Notes: generated by a model from the sequence alone, not told the origin. 53,561 nucleotides of DNA from Saccharopolyspora shandongensis (GCF_900106995.1 NZ_FNOK01000002.1:300180-353740), one strand, 5' to 3'; shown: positions 32,854-41,718, counted from the stretch's first letter. Numbers and translations: made by a program.

Positions 32854-33510
32854 TCATTCGTCCATGAGCCCGCTGCGCCAGGCCCAAGCCGCGGTCTCCA
32901 CCCGGTTGCGGGCCTTGATCTTGCCCTGCGCGGAGGCGAGGTGCGTCTTCACCGTCGACAGCGACATGAACAGCTCCTGGCCGATCTCGCCGTTGGTCAG
33001 GCCGCGCGCGGTCGCCCGCACGACGTCGAGCTCGCGTTCGGTCAGGACCGCGGACGGCGCCTGCACCGCACGGCGTTGCACCTGGGGCTGGGAGAAGTGC
33101 TTGAGCAGGCGCACCGTGATCTGCGGCGAGACCAGCGCGTCGCCGCGCTCCGCCGCCCGGATCGCCTCCAGCAGCAGCGTCGGACCGGCGTCCTTGAGGA
33201 GGAAGCCGCTCGCCCCGTTCCGCAACGCGCTGTCGACGTACTCGTCGAGATCGAAGGTGGTCACGACGACCACCTTGATCGGGTCGGTGACGTCGGGGCC
33301 GGCCAGCTGCTTGGTGGCCTCCAACCCGTCGATCCCGGGCATGCGGATGTCCATCAGGCACACGTCCGGCCGCTTCTCCCGTGCGACCCGGACCGCGTCC
33401 ACGCCGTTCGCGACGTCGGCCACCACTTCGATGTCGTCCTGGGATTCCAGGATCATCCGGAAACCGGCGCGCACCAGCTCCTGGTCGTCGGCGATCAACA
33501 CCCGGATCAT
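32854..33510 (-). CDS. NarL/LuxR-family response regulator
   Basis: A 218-residue regulator. The receiver (1-120) has the DDQ acidic pair, phospho-Asp in CLMDIRMPG, TTFD and the K of LLKD. The LuxR helix-turn-helix is at about 150-215 (LTERELDVVRATARGLTNGE, IGQELFMSLSTVKTHL). The ATG at 33510 overlaps the TGA of the kinase gene by 4 bp (ATGA), which fixes the start. It is the output of the adjacent kinase and probably controls the divergent ABC exporter. Confidence 0.93.
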   Translation of the reverse strand: MIRVLIADDQELVRAGFRMILESQDDIEVVADVANGVDAVRVAREKRPDVCLMDIRMPGIDGLEATKQLAGPDVTDPIKVVVVTTFDLDEYVDSALRNGASGFLLKDAGPTLLLEAIRAAERGDALVSPQITVRLLKHFSQPQVQRRAVQAPSAVLTERELDVVRATARGLTNGEIGQELFMSLSTVKTHLASAQGKIKARNRVETAAWAWRSGLMDE

Positions 33511-35306
33511 CGCTGTCCCACTTCCCTGTTCTGCTCCGCCAACGGCAGAACTGCTTCGACGCACCAACCGACGTGGTCTCCAGGACCGGCCCGGAACCGG
33601 CCGCCCAGCAGCTCGATCCGTTCCCGCATCCCCACCAAACCGTATCCGCCCGATCCGCCGACCGGCTGCTGGCGTACTGCCGTGCCGTCATCGGTGATCC
33701 GCGCGTAGATGTTCACCGGGTCGGCGTGGACGTCGATCTGCACGTAGCTCGCGTCGAGCGCGTGCTTCTCGGCGTTGGTCAGGGATTCCTGCACCACGCG
33801 GAGGGTGGACCGGGCGACCTCCGGCGGGATTTCCCGGCCGAGGTCGATGCGCAGGTCCACAGTGGTCGGCCGGTGGTCGCCGACCGGAACCCGCCGAGTG
33901 GCGTTCACGAGGGCTTCGAGGTCCGCTTCGAGGTCGGTGGTGGCCTGCTCGGTGGCCGCCGACGCGCCGGCCGGTTCCGCGCCTCGCATGCTCGCGACCA
34001 ACCGACGCATCGCGGTCAGCGCCTCGGTGCCGCTGTCGGCGATGCGCGCCAACGCGTCGGTCGCCGCCTTCGGGTTCTTCTCCGCGACCATCTGGGCCGC
34101 TTGGGCCTGCACCACGATGCCGGTGACGTGGTGCGCCACCACGTCGTGCAACTCCCGGGCCAAGGCCATCCGCTCGGCCTGCTGCGCGTCCGACACCGCG
34201 CTGCGCACGGTCTTCGCGCGTTCCGTGTCCCGCGCGCGGAAGTACAGCCCGGTGCCGACCGAGATGACCAGGAACAACCCGCCGATGAAGATCGACTGCA
34301 GGTAGTCGGTGAAATCGCTGAACGATGACGAGGAGACCGGCATCACGAGCAGGGCGAACAACGCCGAACCGACCAGCGCGGCGCCCGCCAGCACCGCGCG
34401 CCGCGGCTCCGCGTGCCTGGTGGCGTAGGTCACCAGCAGCATGCCCGCTCCGGTGGCGGAGATCGGGATCCCGCCGATCATGGCGACCTCGGTCGAGAGA
34501 CCCCAGAAGCGCATCATCAACGAGGTGAGCACCAGGGCCGTGGCCCCGAGTACCGACGCCTCGAACGGCCGGACCGGCCCGAAGACGGCCAGCACGGACA
34601 TCACGACGCCGCACAGCAGCAGCACGAAGCCGCTGATCAGCGAATCTTCGCCGTTCTTGGTGAATTCCAAGACGACCAGCACGCTCAGCACCGCGATCAC
34701 CGGCCACTGCCGGCGCACCAGCGCGCGCAACGGGGTGTCCCGGGACTCCTCCGGCGCGGATCGCCGGCTGCGCAGGTAGATGCCGGTGCCCGCGGTGAGC
34801 ATCAGCTGCAGGAAGCCGAAGCTCAGCGTCTGGCCGAACACTATCGGCGGGTAGACGACCGACATGTGCGCGCGTACCAGCACCGATGCGACGCAGCTCA
34901 CCACCAGCACCGCGGTGACCGGAATGGCCTTGTGCAGCGGGCGGAACCGGAACAGGTACAGCACCAGCAGGAGGCCCGCCAGGTTCTCGGTCGGGGTGAT
35001 CGTGATCAGCCCCAAGGAGTGGAAGTGCACGCCGGACAGCCGGCCGACCACCGTGGTGCAGCCCAGCACGACTGCGGCCGCGAGCCCGCACCAGACCGGC
35101 GCGCGGCGACCGAGGATCGCCAGCAGCGCCATCGCGGTGATCCCCGGGAGCAGCACGCTGTCGTCGTCGAGCAACCCGAGGGTGTCCCCAAGCCAGAACA
35201 ACCCGAGCAGCCCGGCGAAGATCCACTGCGAGCGCAGGAAAAGGCCGAGCCGACGCCACCAGGGGGCGGACGGCTCGGTTCCGGGGCTCGTCGCGATGTT
35301 GCTCAC
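33507..35306 (-). CDS. Sensor histidine kinase (HisKA_3) with a large membrane domain
   Basis: A 599-residue kinase. Residues about 20-370 hold many hydrophobic segments (ten or more), unusual in being so long. Residues about 385-455 are the HisKA_3 dimer domain with the phosphorylated His in RELHDVVAHHV. The ATPase domain follows with VVQESLTNAEKH (N box) and GGYGLVGMRERIELLGG (G box). The extended membrane part suggests sensing in or at the membrane, as in kinases that detect cell-envelope stress or antimicrobial peptides. The gene is divergent from an ABC exporter and overlaps the regulator gene by 4 bp. Confidence 0.9.
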   Translation of the reverse strand: MSNIATSPGTEPSAPWWRRLGLFLRSQWIFAGLLGLFWLGDTLGLLDDDSVLLPGITAMALLAILGRRAPVWCGLAAAVVLGCTTVVGRLSGVHFHSLGLITITPTENLAGLLLVLYLFRFRPLHKAIPVTAVLVVSCVASVLVRAHMSVVYPPIVFGQTLSFGFLQLMLTAGTGIYLRSRRSAPEESRDTPLRALVRRQWPVIAVLSVLVVLEFTKNGEDSLISGFVLLLCGVVMSVLAVFGPVRPFEASVLGATALVLTSLMMRFWGLSTEVAMIGGIPISATGAGMLLVTYATRHAEPRRAVLAGAALVGSALFALLVMPVSSSSFSDFTDYLQSIFIGGLFLVISVGTGLYFRARDTERAKTVRSAVSDAQQAERMALARELHDVVAHHVTGIVVQAQAAQMVAEKNPKAATDALARIADSGTEALTAMRRLVASMRGAEPAGASAATEQATTDLEADLEALVNATRRVPVGDHRPTTVDLRIDLGREIPPEVARSTLRVVQESLTNAEKHALDASYVQIDVHADPVNIYARITDDGTAVRQQPVGGSGGYGLVGMRERIELLGGRFRAGPGDHVGWCVEAVLPLAEQNREVGQR

Positions 35307-35330
35307 GGCTCGACCGTAACCGGTGGCCCG

Positions 35331-35360
35331 ATTCGAACACCTTGGCCGAATGGTTCGAAT
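35331..35360. promoter_or_regulatory. Double TTCGAA operator candidate between kinase and ABC genes
   Basis: ATTCGAAC (35331-35338) and GTTCGAAT (35353-35360) form a perfect inverted repeat, each arm centred on TTCGAA, with centres 22 bp apart (two helical turns). It lies 25 bp before the kinase start. A GGCCGATCGGCC palindrome follows at about 35366-35377. The divergent region 35307-35574 carries no gene. Confidence 0.55.
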
Positions 35361-35574
35361 GCCCTGGCCGATCGGCCGACCCTCGCGCGTCGATCAGCGG
35401 CCCCGAGGCCGATCCGGAATCCGCCGCCGACGGCCAATCTCGAATCCAGCAGGTCCCGCACCGGTGGGGCCCCGAGATTCGGACCGCAGCCCCAACACGA
35501 GCAACCGCAGGCACGGCGAGCACGAGCCGGCGATGAACGGCGTTAGCGGCGCGAAACGAGCAGGAGGAAGGAAG

Positions 35575-36282
35575 ATGTCGGCTTCAATCGTCGAGCGGCG
35601 GCTCGGGGAACCGTTCCTGATGGGGCGCGGATTGGTCAAGAACTACGGCTCGCACCGGGCACTCGCCGGGGTGGACCTCGCGATCCGCACCGGCGAGGTG
35701 ATGGCGATCGTCGGGCCGTCGGGCTCCGGCAAGACGACGCTGCTGCACGTGCTGGCCGGGATCCTGCGCCCGGACGGCGGCGAGGTGCTCCTGGACGGGC
35801 ACCGCATCGACCAGCTCGGCGAGGCGAAGCGCAGCGCGCTGCGGCGCCACGAGTTCGGCTTCGTCTTCCAGCAGGGCATGCTGGTCGGCGAGCTGACGGC
35901 GGAGGAGAACACGGCGCTGCCGCTGCTGCTGGCCGGTGCCAATCGGAAGCAGGCGCTGGACGGCGCTCGGGACTGGCTGGGGCGGCTCGGCCTCGGCGGG
36001 CTGGAGAAGCGGCTGCCCGGCGAACTCTCCGGCGGTCAGGCGCAGCGGGTGGCGATCGCGCGGGCGCTCGCGCACCGCCCCAAGGTGATCTTCGCCGACG
36101 AGCCGACCGGCGCCCTGGACACCCGCACCGGTGAGGAGACCACGCAGGCGCTGTTCGCCGCCGCTGCGGCGACCCAGGCGGCCGTGGTCATCGTGACGCA
36201 CGACCGGGAACTGGCCGCGAAGGCGGGGCGGATCGTGGAGATCCGCGACGGCTTGATCGCGGGCGGGGTGATGGTCGGATGA
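35575..36282 (+). CDS. ABC exporter ATPase (MacB/LolD type)
   Basis: A 235-residue ATPase. Walker A GPSGSGKTT, Q-loop FVFQQGML, signature LSGGQAQR, Walker B VIFADEP with the following TGALD, and the switch His in VTHDRE are all intact. GGAGGAAGGA before the ATG at 35575 sets the start; the open frame upstream is not coding-like. Its last 4 bases overlap the permease start (ATGA). MacB/BceA-type ATPases energise mechanotransmission and usually confer export of, or protection from, peptides and antibiotics. Confidence 0.93.
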   Translation: MSASIVERRLGEPFLMGRGLVKNYGSHRALAGVDLAIRTGEVMAIVGPSGSGKTTLLHVLAGILRPDGGEVLLDGHRIDQLGEAKRSALRRHEFGFVFQQGMLVGELTAEENTALPLLLAGANRKQALDGARDWLGRLGLGGLEKRLPGELSGGQAQRVAIARALAHRPKVIFADEPTGALDTRTGEETTQALFAAAAATQAAVVIVTHDRELAAKAGRIVEIRDGLIAGGVMVG

Positions 36283-38504
36283 ATCCCGTGCAGCTGGCGC
36301 TGCGGGTGCTGCGTGTCGACTCGCGCAGCCGCCTGTCGGCGCTGCTCACCGCCGCCGGGGTCGCGGTCGCCACCGCGTTGGTCCTGTTCCTGGCGACCCT
36401 GCCGAACGCGACGGACGCTCGAATGGAGCGGGCGACCTGGCAGCGCGGCGCCGCCGATCCCTCCGGCGCGATTTCGCAGGCGAGCCTGGACTTCTTCAAG
36501 AACGAGAAGATCATCCGGCTCGACGTGTCGGGAGACCGGCCCGCGGTGGGTGGCGCGCCGAGCTTCCCCGGTGCGGGCGAGGTTCTGCTGTCGCCGCGGC
36601 TCGCCGAGCTGGCGAAGCAGCACCCGCGTGAAGAGCTCGCCAACCGCTTCGAGGGCAACGTCGTCGGCGTTCTGGACGAGACCTCGCTGAAGTTCCCGGA
36701 GCAGCTCGTCGCGGTGGTCGGGCACCAGCCGGGCACGCTGGACGCCACCAAGGCCGAGGAAACGGGCTGGATCGCGGCCGGTACCGACGACTTCCTGCTG
36801 AAGTTCCTGTCCGGGGTGGGGATCGTGCTGCTCGCGATTCCCAGCCTGGTGCTCGTCGCGTCGGCGGCCAGGCTGACCGCCGCTCGCCGGGAGCGCCGGC
36901 TCGCGGCCCTGCGGCTGGCAGGTGCGACGCCGGGGCAGGTGGTCGGCACCGTCGCCGCCGAGACCACCATCTCCGCGGTGGCGGGAACCGTCCTCGGCCT
37001 CCTGCTGAGCTGGCCGCTGCGGTTCGTGGGAGCGCAGATCCCGTGGGGCGGCGGCACCTGGTTGCCGAGCGACTTCACCCCGTCCGTGCCGACGGTCGTC
37101 GCGGTGGCGGTCGTGATTCCGCTGCTGGTCGTGCTGGCCGCGGTGCTGGGCCTGCGCCGGGTCGTGCAGGCACCGGTCGGCGCGGCGATGAACCAGTCGC
37201 GGAAGGCGCCCAAGGCGTGGCGGCTGCTCGCGTTGCCCGCGGCAGCGCTGTTCTTCGCGTTCGGGCTCTCCACGGCCGAGGAGACCGGCGGCGTGACTTT
37301 CATGCTCGCGGCGCTCGCGGCGGTTCTGCTGTCCGCCTCGATCGTCGGTCCGTGGCTGACCGGTGCGCTCGGCAAGCTGTTCGCCACCACGTGGCGACGG
37401 CCCGCGATGCTGCTCGCGGGTCGGCGGCTGCGCAGCGACCCGAAGGCCGCCTACCGGTCCGTGTCCGGCATCGTCCTCGCGGTGTTCGTCGGGTCGATGG
37501 CGCTGACGCTCCTGCCCAGCTTCGAGACCTTCGCGGGCGGCGGCCGTTCCTTCAAGGACTCCGTGCTGTACCTGGACGTTCCGTCCGCGACGGTGGCCGA
37601 CCAGAAGAAGCGCGTCGTCGGCGAGCTGGAGCGCCGCGGCGCGAACGCCACGGTCGTGAGCGCGAACCAAGCCACCCTCGAGACCTCCGAGGGCGGGACG
37701 TACGCCGGCCTGGTGATCAGCTGCCCGGACTCGGCGGCGGTGACCCGGATGGCCGTCGGCGTGTGCGCGGGACCACCGGCCATTCGTGCCGATCCCGCCA
37801 CTCAGCTGCCGGATTCGGGGCTGCGCATCCGGGCCTACCCGGCCTCGGATTCCGAGGATGAACCGCCGACGTTCGGGTTGCCCGCCAACGTCGTGACGCG
37901 GCCGCTCGGCGGCCAGGATCCCGAGCTGAGTTCTTCGGTGCTGATCGACCCCGAGCTAGTGCCTGAGATCGCGAACGTCGGGGAATCGACGCTGGTGGTG
38001 AACCCGGCGACCGACGCCGACCGGGAGAAGGTGCGGACCGCGCTCGCCGCGGCACTGCCCGCCGAAAGCTTCATGAGCCGCGAGCTGCGTCTGGAGGAAC
38101 AGCAGACGATGCTGGGCGACCTCAAGCGGGTGACCGCCATCGGACTGGGGCTTGCCGCACTGCTCGCGGGCAGCAGCGCCGCGATCACCGCCGCGTCGTC
38201 GGTGGTCGATCGCCGACGCACCTTCGGCGCGTTGATCGCGGCGGGAACCCCGGTGCGCATGCTGGGGCGCGCCCTGCGGACCGAGGCAGCGCTGCCCGCG
38301 CTGGTCGCGACGCTGACCGCCGGTGCGGGCGGCATCGCGATCGGGGTCTCGATGCTGACCTTGTTCGGCGATGACACCCAGGTGGTGATCAGCGGCTGGA
38401 TCTTCGCGCCGGTCGTGATCGGTGTGGCCGTCGCGGTGCTCGCCGCCTCCAGCAGCGGCCCGATGCTGCGCAGGATCAGCCGCGAACCCGTCGCCGACGA
38501 GTAG
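36279..38504 (+). CDS. FtsX-like ABC permease
   Basis: A 741-residue permease with an N-terminal anchor helix, a first extracytoplasmic domain (about 45-175), FtsX helices (about 180-300), a second hydrophobic set (310-410), another extracellular domain and a C-terminal FtsX block (GAGGIAIGVSMLTLFGDD). The cytosolic coupling segments read RRERRLAALRLAGATPGQV and RRRTFGALIAAGTPVRMLG. It partners the ATPase just upstream and, with the divergent two-component system, forms a sensor/exporter module. The substrate is unknown. Confidence 0.9.
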   Translation: MNPVQLALRVLRVDSRSRLSALLTAAGVAVATALVLFLATLPNATDARMERATWQRGAADPSGAISQASLDFFKNEKIIRLDVSGDRPAVGGAPSFPGAGEVLLSPRLAELAKQHPREELANRFEGNVVGVLDETSLKFPEQLVAVVGHQPGTLDATKAEETGWIAAGTDDFLLKFLSGVGIVLLAIPSLVLVASAARLTAARRERRLAALRLAGATPGQVVGTVAAETTISAVAGTVLGLLLSWPLRFVGAQIPWGGGTWLPSDFTPSVPTVVAVAVVIPLLVVLAAVLGLRRVVQAPVGAAMNQSRKAPKAWRLLALPAAALFFAFGLSTAEETGGVTFMLAALAAVLLSASIVGPWLTGALGKLFATTWRRPAMLLAGRRLRSDPKAAYRSVSGIVLAVFVGSMALTLLPSFETFAGGGRSFKDSVLYLDVPSATVADQKKRVVGELERRGANATVVSANQATLETSEGGTYAGLVISCPDSAAVTRMAVGVCAGPPAIRADPATQLPDSGLRIRAYPASDSEDEPPTFGLPANVVTRPLGGQDPELSSSVLIDPELVPEIANVGESTLVVNPATDADREKVRTALAAALPAESFMSRELRLEEQQTMLGDLKRVTAIGLGLAALLAGSSAAITAASSVVDRRRTFGALIAAGTPVRMLGRALRTEAALPALVATLTAGAGGIAIGVSMLTLFGDDTQVVISGWIFAPVVIGVAVAVLAASSSGPMLRRISREPVADE

Positions 38505-38522
38505 TGGACGAGCGTCCCGTAA

Positions 38523-38562
38523 ACCATCTGGCCAGTTCCGCACGCGCGGGACTGGCCAGATG
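38523..38562 (+). terminator. Terminator hairpin of the exporter operon
   Basis: An 18-bp stem with one G-T pair (38523-38540 with 38545-38562) and a 4-nt loop (ACGC), 18 bp after the permease stop. A second copy of CCATCTGG at 38563-38570 offers an alternative pairing with 38555-38562. Confidence 0.8.
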
Positions 38563-38653
38563 GCCATCTGGGGCCGACCACATGACCGATCCGCCGCACC
38601 TGCCCCGAAGGCGATGCTTGAAGTGTTGGAAAGAAGGACCAGGGAGGTCAGAG

Positions 38654-38929
38654 ATGCTCGCCAACATCGTTTCCGGAATCGGAGCTTTCATCGCCCTCGC
38701 GGTGTTGCTGCTCATGTCGCTCAGCTCGGTTCTCCCCGAGATCGTGGACCGCGTCGCGGCCCGGCGTGGTGCCTCGAAGGCCGGTGCGCCGGTCAGTCCT
38801 CGGGCAGGCCGGTTCCCAGGCAACGCCGGTTCATCCGGGCCGGCACGTCGTACCGTGGCCAGCTCGGTTCGGGGGACGGGAAGCCACTCGGTGCTCCCTG
38901 CCGGGCACGCTGGGTCGCTTCCTTGGTGA
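38654..38929 (+). CDS. Small membrane protein overlapping the NOS-like gene end
   Basis: A 91-residue ORF: one transmembrane helix (IVSGIGAFIALAVLLLMSLSSVL, residues 4-26), a short basic segment, then a Pro/Ser/Arg-rich tail. AGGGAGG lies 7 bases before the ATG at 38654. The last 137 bp run antisense to the 3' end of the NOS-like gene, so the tail may be spurious read-through of a protein that once ended earlier. No family recognised. Confidence 0.45.
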   Translation: MLANIVSGIGAFIALAVLLLMSLSSVLPEIVDRVAARRGASKAGAPVSPRAGRFPGNAGSSGPARRTVASSVRGTGSHSVLPAGHAGSLPW

Positions 38930-40013
38930 CGGTGAACATCGGCCGGGAGGCACCGGTCCGGGGCGCGGAACCCAACCAGGCCAGCCGGTGCAGTGCCTCG
39001 CTGTGGTGGTCGGTGATCGTGACGCGCGCGGAGTCGAACGAGAACAGCACGGCCCGGTTGATCTCGACGATCGCCCGGTCCCGCCACAGGGTTCGTTCGG
39101 TGGAGGTGTCAATGCCCAGCCGTTCGGCCACGTGCCGGGTGACGCCGTACGCGCTCTCGTCGGCCAGGCCGCGGGTGCCGATCTCGGTTCCCACGAACCA
39201 GGTGTTGAACGGCGCGGCCGGGTACCGGATGCCGCCGATGAGCAGCTGCATGTTGCTGATCAGGGGCACCGTGTGCCAGCGGAGGCCCAGCTCGACGAAC
39301 CACGAGAACTCCGGGTGCTCCAACGGGACTTCCTGCACCACGTCCCGCGGAATGGTCACCGGCTTGGGGCCTTCGTGGGCGGTCTCCACCACCAGCGGCA
39401 GGTGGTCGAAGCGCCCGCGCTGGGTCGGCGGTTTCCAGCCGAGGCGCTGGGCTTCGGCGGTGAATCCGCTGTACCGGGCGTCGCCGAGCACACCGCCGCC
39501 GGACAACGCGTAGCCCGCATACCGGACGACCTGTTCGTTCCAGATGCACGGGCCGGGATGATCCGGCGAGTCCGGGGCGAAAACCGTGATCAGCGGCTGG
39601 ATCTGGCCCGCATTGGTGGCCAGCCGGAGATGCTCGAAGCATTCGCTGGCGATCGCTGAGGCGTTGCACAGGCCGCGAAGATCGCGGACCTTCAGCTGGC
39701 GCCACGCCACACCGCTCGTGCACCACCCGCTGTCGCGCAGCGCGATGCGCGCGCCGTAGGCGAGTTCCTCGCTGGTGTGGCGGTAGGTGCCGGTGTTGGC
39801 GAACTCCTGGCGCACCTCGGCCAGGCGCTCGGACAGGGAGCCCGCCTCGGGATGAGCGTCGTGGAAGGCCCGCAGGAACTGCTCGGCCGCCGAGATATCC
39901 GTGGTCGGTTCGCACCGATCGGCGACGAGTCGGCTCGTGCCGGTGGCGTATTCGACACCGGTGTCCGGCTGGCGCTGTTGGGCCGGGATGACTTCATCAC
40001 GGATATCCGTCAC
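38793..40013 (-). CDS. Divergent nitric-oxide-synthase oxygenase-like haem protein
   Basis: A 406-residue NOS-fold protein: GTYRHTSEELAYGARIALRD, LATNAGQIQPLITVF, IWNEQVVRYAGY, HPEFSWFVELGLRWHTVPLI, AAPFNTWFVGTEIG and TERTLWRDRAIVEIN follow the order of bacterial NOS. The substrate glutamate (E277 of GTEIG) is kept. The haem-thiolate loop, WRNSxRCIGR in classical enzymes, reads LRDSGWCTSG here: C98 is kept but W, N, R, I, G and the final R are changed. The C-terminal Trp region that stacks on haem and pterin is not found. I prefer the GTG at 40013 (TACGTT 8 bases upstream, leaderless type); the frame is open to 40226. No reductase adjoins. Activity could be NO formation, nitration or something new. 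Confidence 0.8.
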   Translation of the reverse strand: MTDIRDEVIPAQQRQPDTGVEYATGTSRLVADRCEPTTDISAAEQFLRAFHDAHPEAGSLSERLAEVRQEFANTGTYRHTSEELAYGARIALRDSGWCTSGVAWRQLKVRDLRGLCNASAIASECFEHLRLATNAGQIQPLITVFAPDSPDHPGPCIWNEQVVRYAGYALSGGGVLGDARYSGFTAEAQRLGWKPPTQRGRFDHLPLVVETAHEGPKPVTIPRDVVQEVPLEHPEFSWFVELGLRWHTVPLISNMQLLIGGIRYPAAPFNTWFVGTEIGTRGLADESAYGVTRHVAERLGIDTSTERTLWRDRAIVEINRAVLFSFDSARVTITDHHSEALHRLAWLGSAPRTGASRPMFTVTKEATQRARQGAPSGFPSPEPSWPRYDVPARMNRRCLGTGLPED

Positions 40014-40255
40014 GGGCCGGTAACGTAGTCGCGATCGCTGCTCACTCGTCACTGCATGAGCATTCTTCTTTTTGGTGAATTCACAACACCACGATCGCGC
40101 GACAACCCACTCATCGTGACTTCTATCGACCCGGGAATCGCGACGCTTGATCGGCCAATTGAGTGAATATCTTGTTGTTCGTCGTGGATGGCCAGGCCCA
40201 GTGCGGCGTCTGATCGCCGCCAGCATCCGGCCTCCCGTGCGGCAAGGCTGGTCGC

Positions 40256-40693
40256 GTGACGGTGCGAACGAAGATGCAGGTGTTGAAGGGCATGTACGCG
40301 GCGGAGGCCGAGTACCTGGCGGCCGGCGGGCCCGGCGAAGCGAGCTTCGAGCCGCTCGCCGAGTTCTTCTCGCCGCAGGTCGTCCTGCACCAGGCCGAGG
40401 CGCTGCCCTACGGCGGAAACTGGCGGGGCCACGAGGGCATGGAACGGTTCTTCCTCGAGATGAGCCGAACCTGGGAATCGTTCGAGATGCTGGCGCAGGA
40501 CTTCCTGACGCCGAGCGACACGGCCGGGCCGCTGGTGGTGCTCACCCAGGTCCGGGCACGCTCCCGGGCGACCGGCCGCCGGCTCGAATTCCCCATCCTG
40601 CAAACGATCGAGATCCAGGACGGGCAGATCATCGACATCCACCCGTTCTACTGGGACACCGCAGAGATCGCGGAAGCCTGCACGAACGTGTGA
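40256..40693 (+). CDS. NTF2-fold (SnoaL-like) protein
   Basis: A 145-residue single-domain protein of the NTF2/SnoaL fold: an N-terminal helix pair (MQVLKGMYAAEAEYLAAG), then FFSPQVVLHQAEALPYGG, WRGHEGMERFFLEM and a final strand pair IEIQDGQIIDIHPFYWD. Members are polyketide cyclases, isomerases or binding proteins. The start is GTG at 40256. It is divergent from the NOS-like gene across 242 bp. Confidence 0.75.
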   Translation: MTVRTKMQVLKGMYAAEAEYLAAGGPGEASFEPLAEFFSPQVVLHQAEALPYGGNWRGHEGMERFFLEMSRTWESFEMLAQDFLTPSDTAGPLVVLTQVRARSRATGRRLEFPILQTIEIQDGQIIDIHPFYWDTAEIAEACTNV

Positions 40694-40777
40694 CCAGCAC
40701 TCGGCAAGCCGGTTGACATTGCGGGTCGAGCGAGAAAGCCTTGGACGCGAGGGTGAAACGCTTGCTGGGATGGCCGG

Positions 40778-41368
40778 ATGAGCTCCTTCTGGACGGGCCG
40801 GCTCGTTCGGCTGCGGGGCATCGAGCCCGAGGACTGGCGAGCGTTCATGCGAATGGACTCGCACTCCGAGCACCAGCGATCGGCGGACGCGCTCTACCCG
40901 CCGCGCTCGGCCGACGGATACCGCGCGTGGACGGCCGAGCAGTCCGCCGCGCAGCCGGTCGACGACTCCGTCCGCTTGGTGATCGAGGCGCTGGACAGCG
41001 GTGTGCTGGTCGGGTCCGTGTCGACTCATGACGCGGACCCGCGCACCGGCCGGTTCTCCCACGGCGTGGCGATCGACGACCAGTACCAACGGCGCGGCTA
41101 TGCGTCCGAAGCGGTCGTGCTCCTGCTGCGCTTCATGTTCGGCGAGCGCCGGTACCACAAGTGCGAGGCGCAGATCTACGCCGACAACGAGGCGTCGCTT
41201 GCGCTGCACCGCACGCTGGGCTTCATCGAGGAAGGCCTGCTGCGCGAACACGAGTTCTTCGCCGGTCGGCACCACGACATGGCGGTCCTGGGCGTGACGG
41301 CTCCGGAATTCGCGGAGCGGCACGGTCTCGGTGAAGCACCTTCCGGCAACCGGCGCGACGAGGCCTAG
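40778..41368 (+). CDS. GNAT-family N-acetyltransferase (RimJ/RimL-like)
   Basis: A 196-residue acetyltransferase. The acetyl-CoA loop lies in DDQYQRRGYASEAVVLLLRFMF (Q/RxxGxA/G pattern QRRGYA), followed by CEAQIYADNEASLALHRTLGF and EEGLLREHEFFAGRHHDMAVLG, characteristic of the RimJ/RimL side of the superfamily. It may acetylate protein N-termini, amines or small molecules. The start is ATG at 40778. It ends 4 bp inside the convergent NTF2-fold gene region. Confidence 0.85.
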   Translation: MSSFWTGRLVRLRGIEPEDWRAFMRMDSHSEHQRSADALYPPRSADGYRAWTAEQSAAQPVDDSVRLVIEALDSGVLVGSVSTHDADPRTGRFSHGVAIDDQYQRRGYASEAVVLLLRFMFGERRYHKCEAQIYADNEASLALHRTLGFIEEGLLREHEFFAGRHHDMAVLGVTAPEFAERHGLGEAPSGNRRDEA

Positions 41369-41718
41369 CCGAGCAGGTTGGGCTGGTCGATCACCCAGAG
41401 CCAGGTGCCGTCGGGCTGACGGCGGGCCACCTCGACGGTGGCGCCGCCACCGGCCAGTCGCACCGCGGTGAGCGCCAGGTCGCCGTTTCGGATCGCGGGC
41501 TGCGTCTCGCCGGGCGCGAACTCGAGCCGGGCCGCCACGAGCTGCTCGTACGCCGCACGGATCGCCCGGTGCCCGACAGCCCGGCCGGTCGGGACGATCA
41601 GCACGGCGTCGGGCTCGTACAGCGCCACGAGCCCGTCGACGTCGCCGGCGTTGAGCCGTTCCAGCACGAACCTGTTGAGGTCCTCCGGCTGCGCTGCGCG
41701 CTGGCGGTCGCTGGTCAT
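41365..41718 (-). CDS. NTF2-fold protein (DUF4440/YybH-like)
   Basis: A 117-residue protein: RFVLERLNAGDVDGLVALYE, PDAVLIVPTGRAVGHRAIRAAY, then beta strands to VARRQPDGTWLWVIDQPN. The W-x-W-V-I-D ending is typical of the steroid-isomerase-like DUF4440/YybH group. GGGAGA precedes the ATG at 41718; an in-frame TTG at 41745 is less likely. Its stop overlaps the GNAT stop by 4 bp. Confidence 0.75.
   Translation of the reverse strand: MTSDRQRAAQPEDLNRFVLERLNAGDVDGLVALYEPDAVLIVPTGRAVGHRAIRAAYEQLVAARLEFAPGETQPAIRNGDLALTAVRLAGGGATVEVARRQPDGTWLWVIDQPNLLG

Noticed and set aside
40014..40226. N-terminal extension of the NOS-like protein to 40226
   Set aside because: The added residues are basic and unlike NOS N-termini, no ribosome site is present, and a leaderless-type -10 precedes the GTG at 40013.
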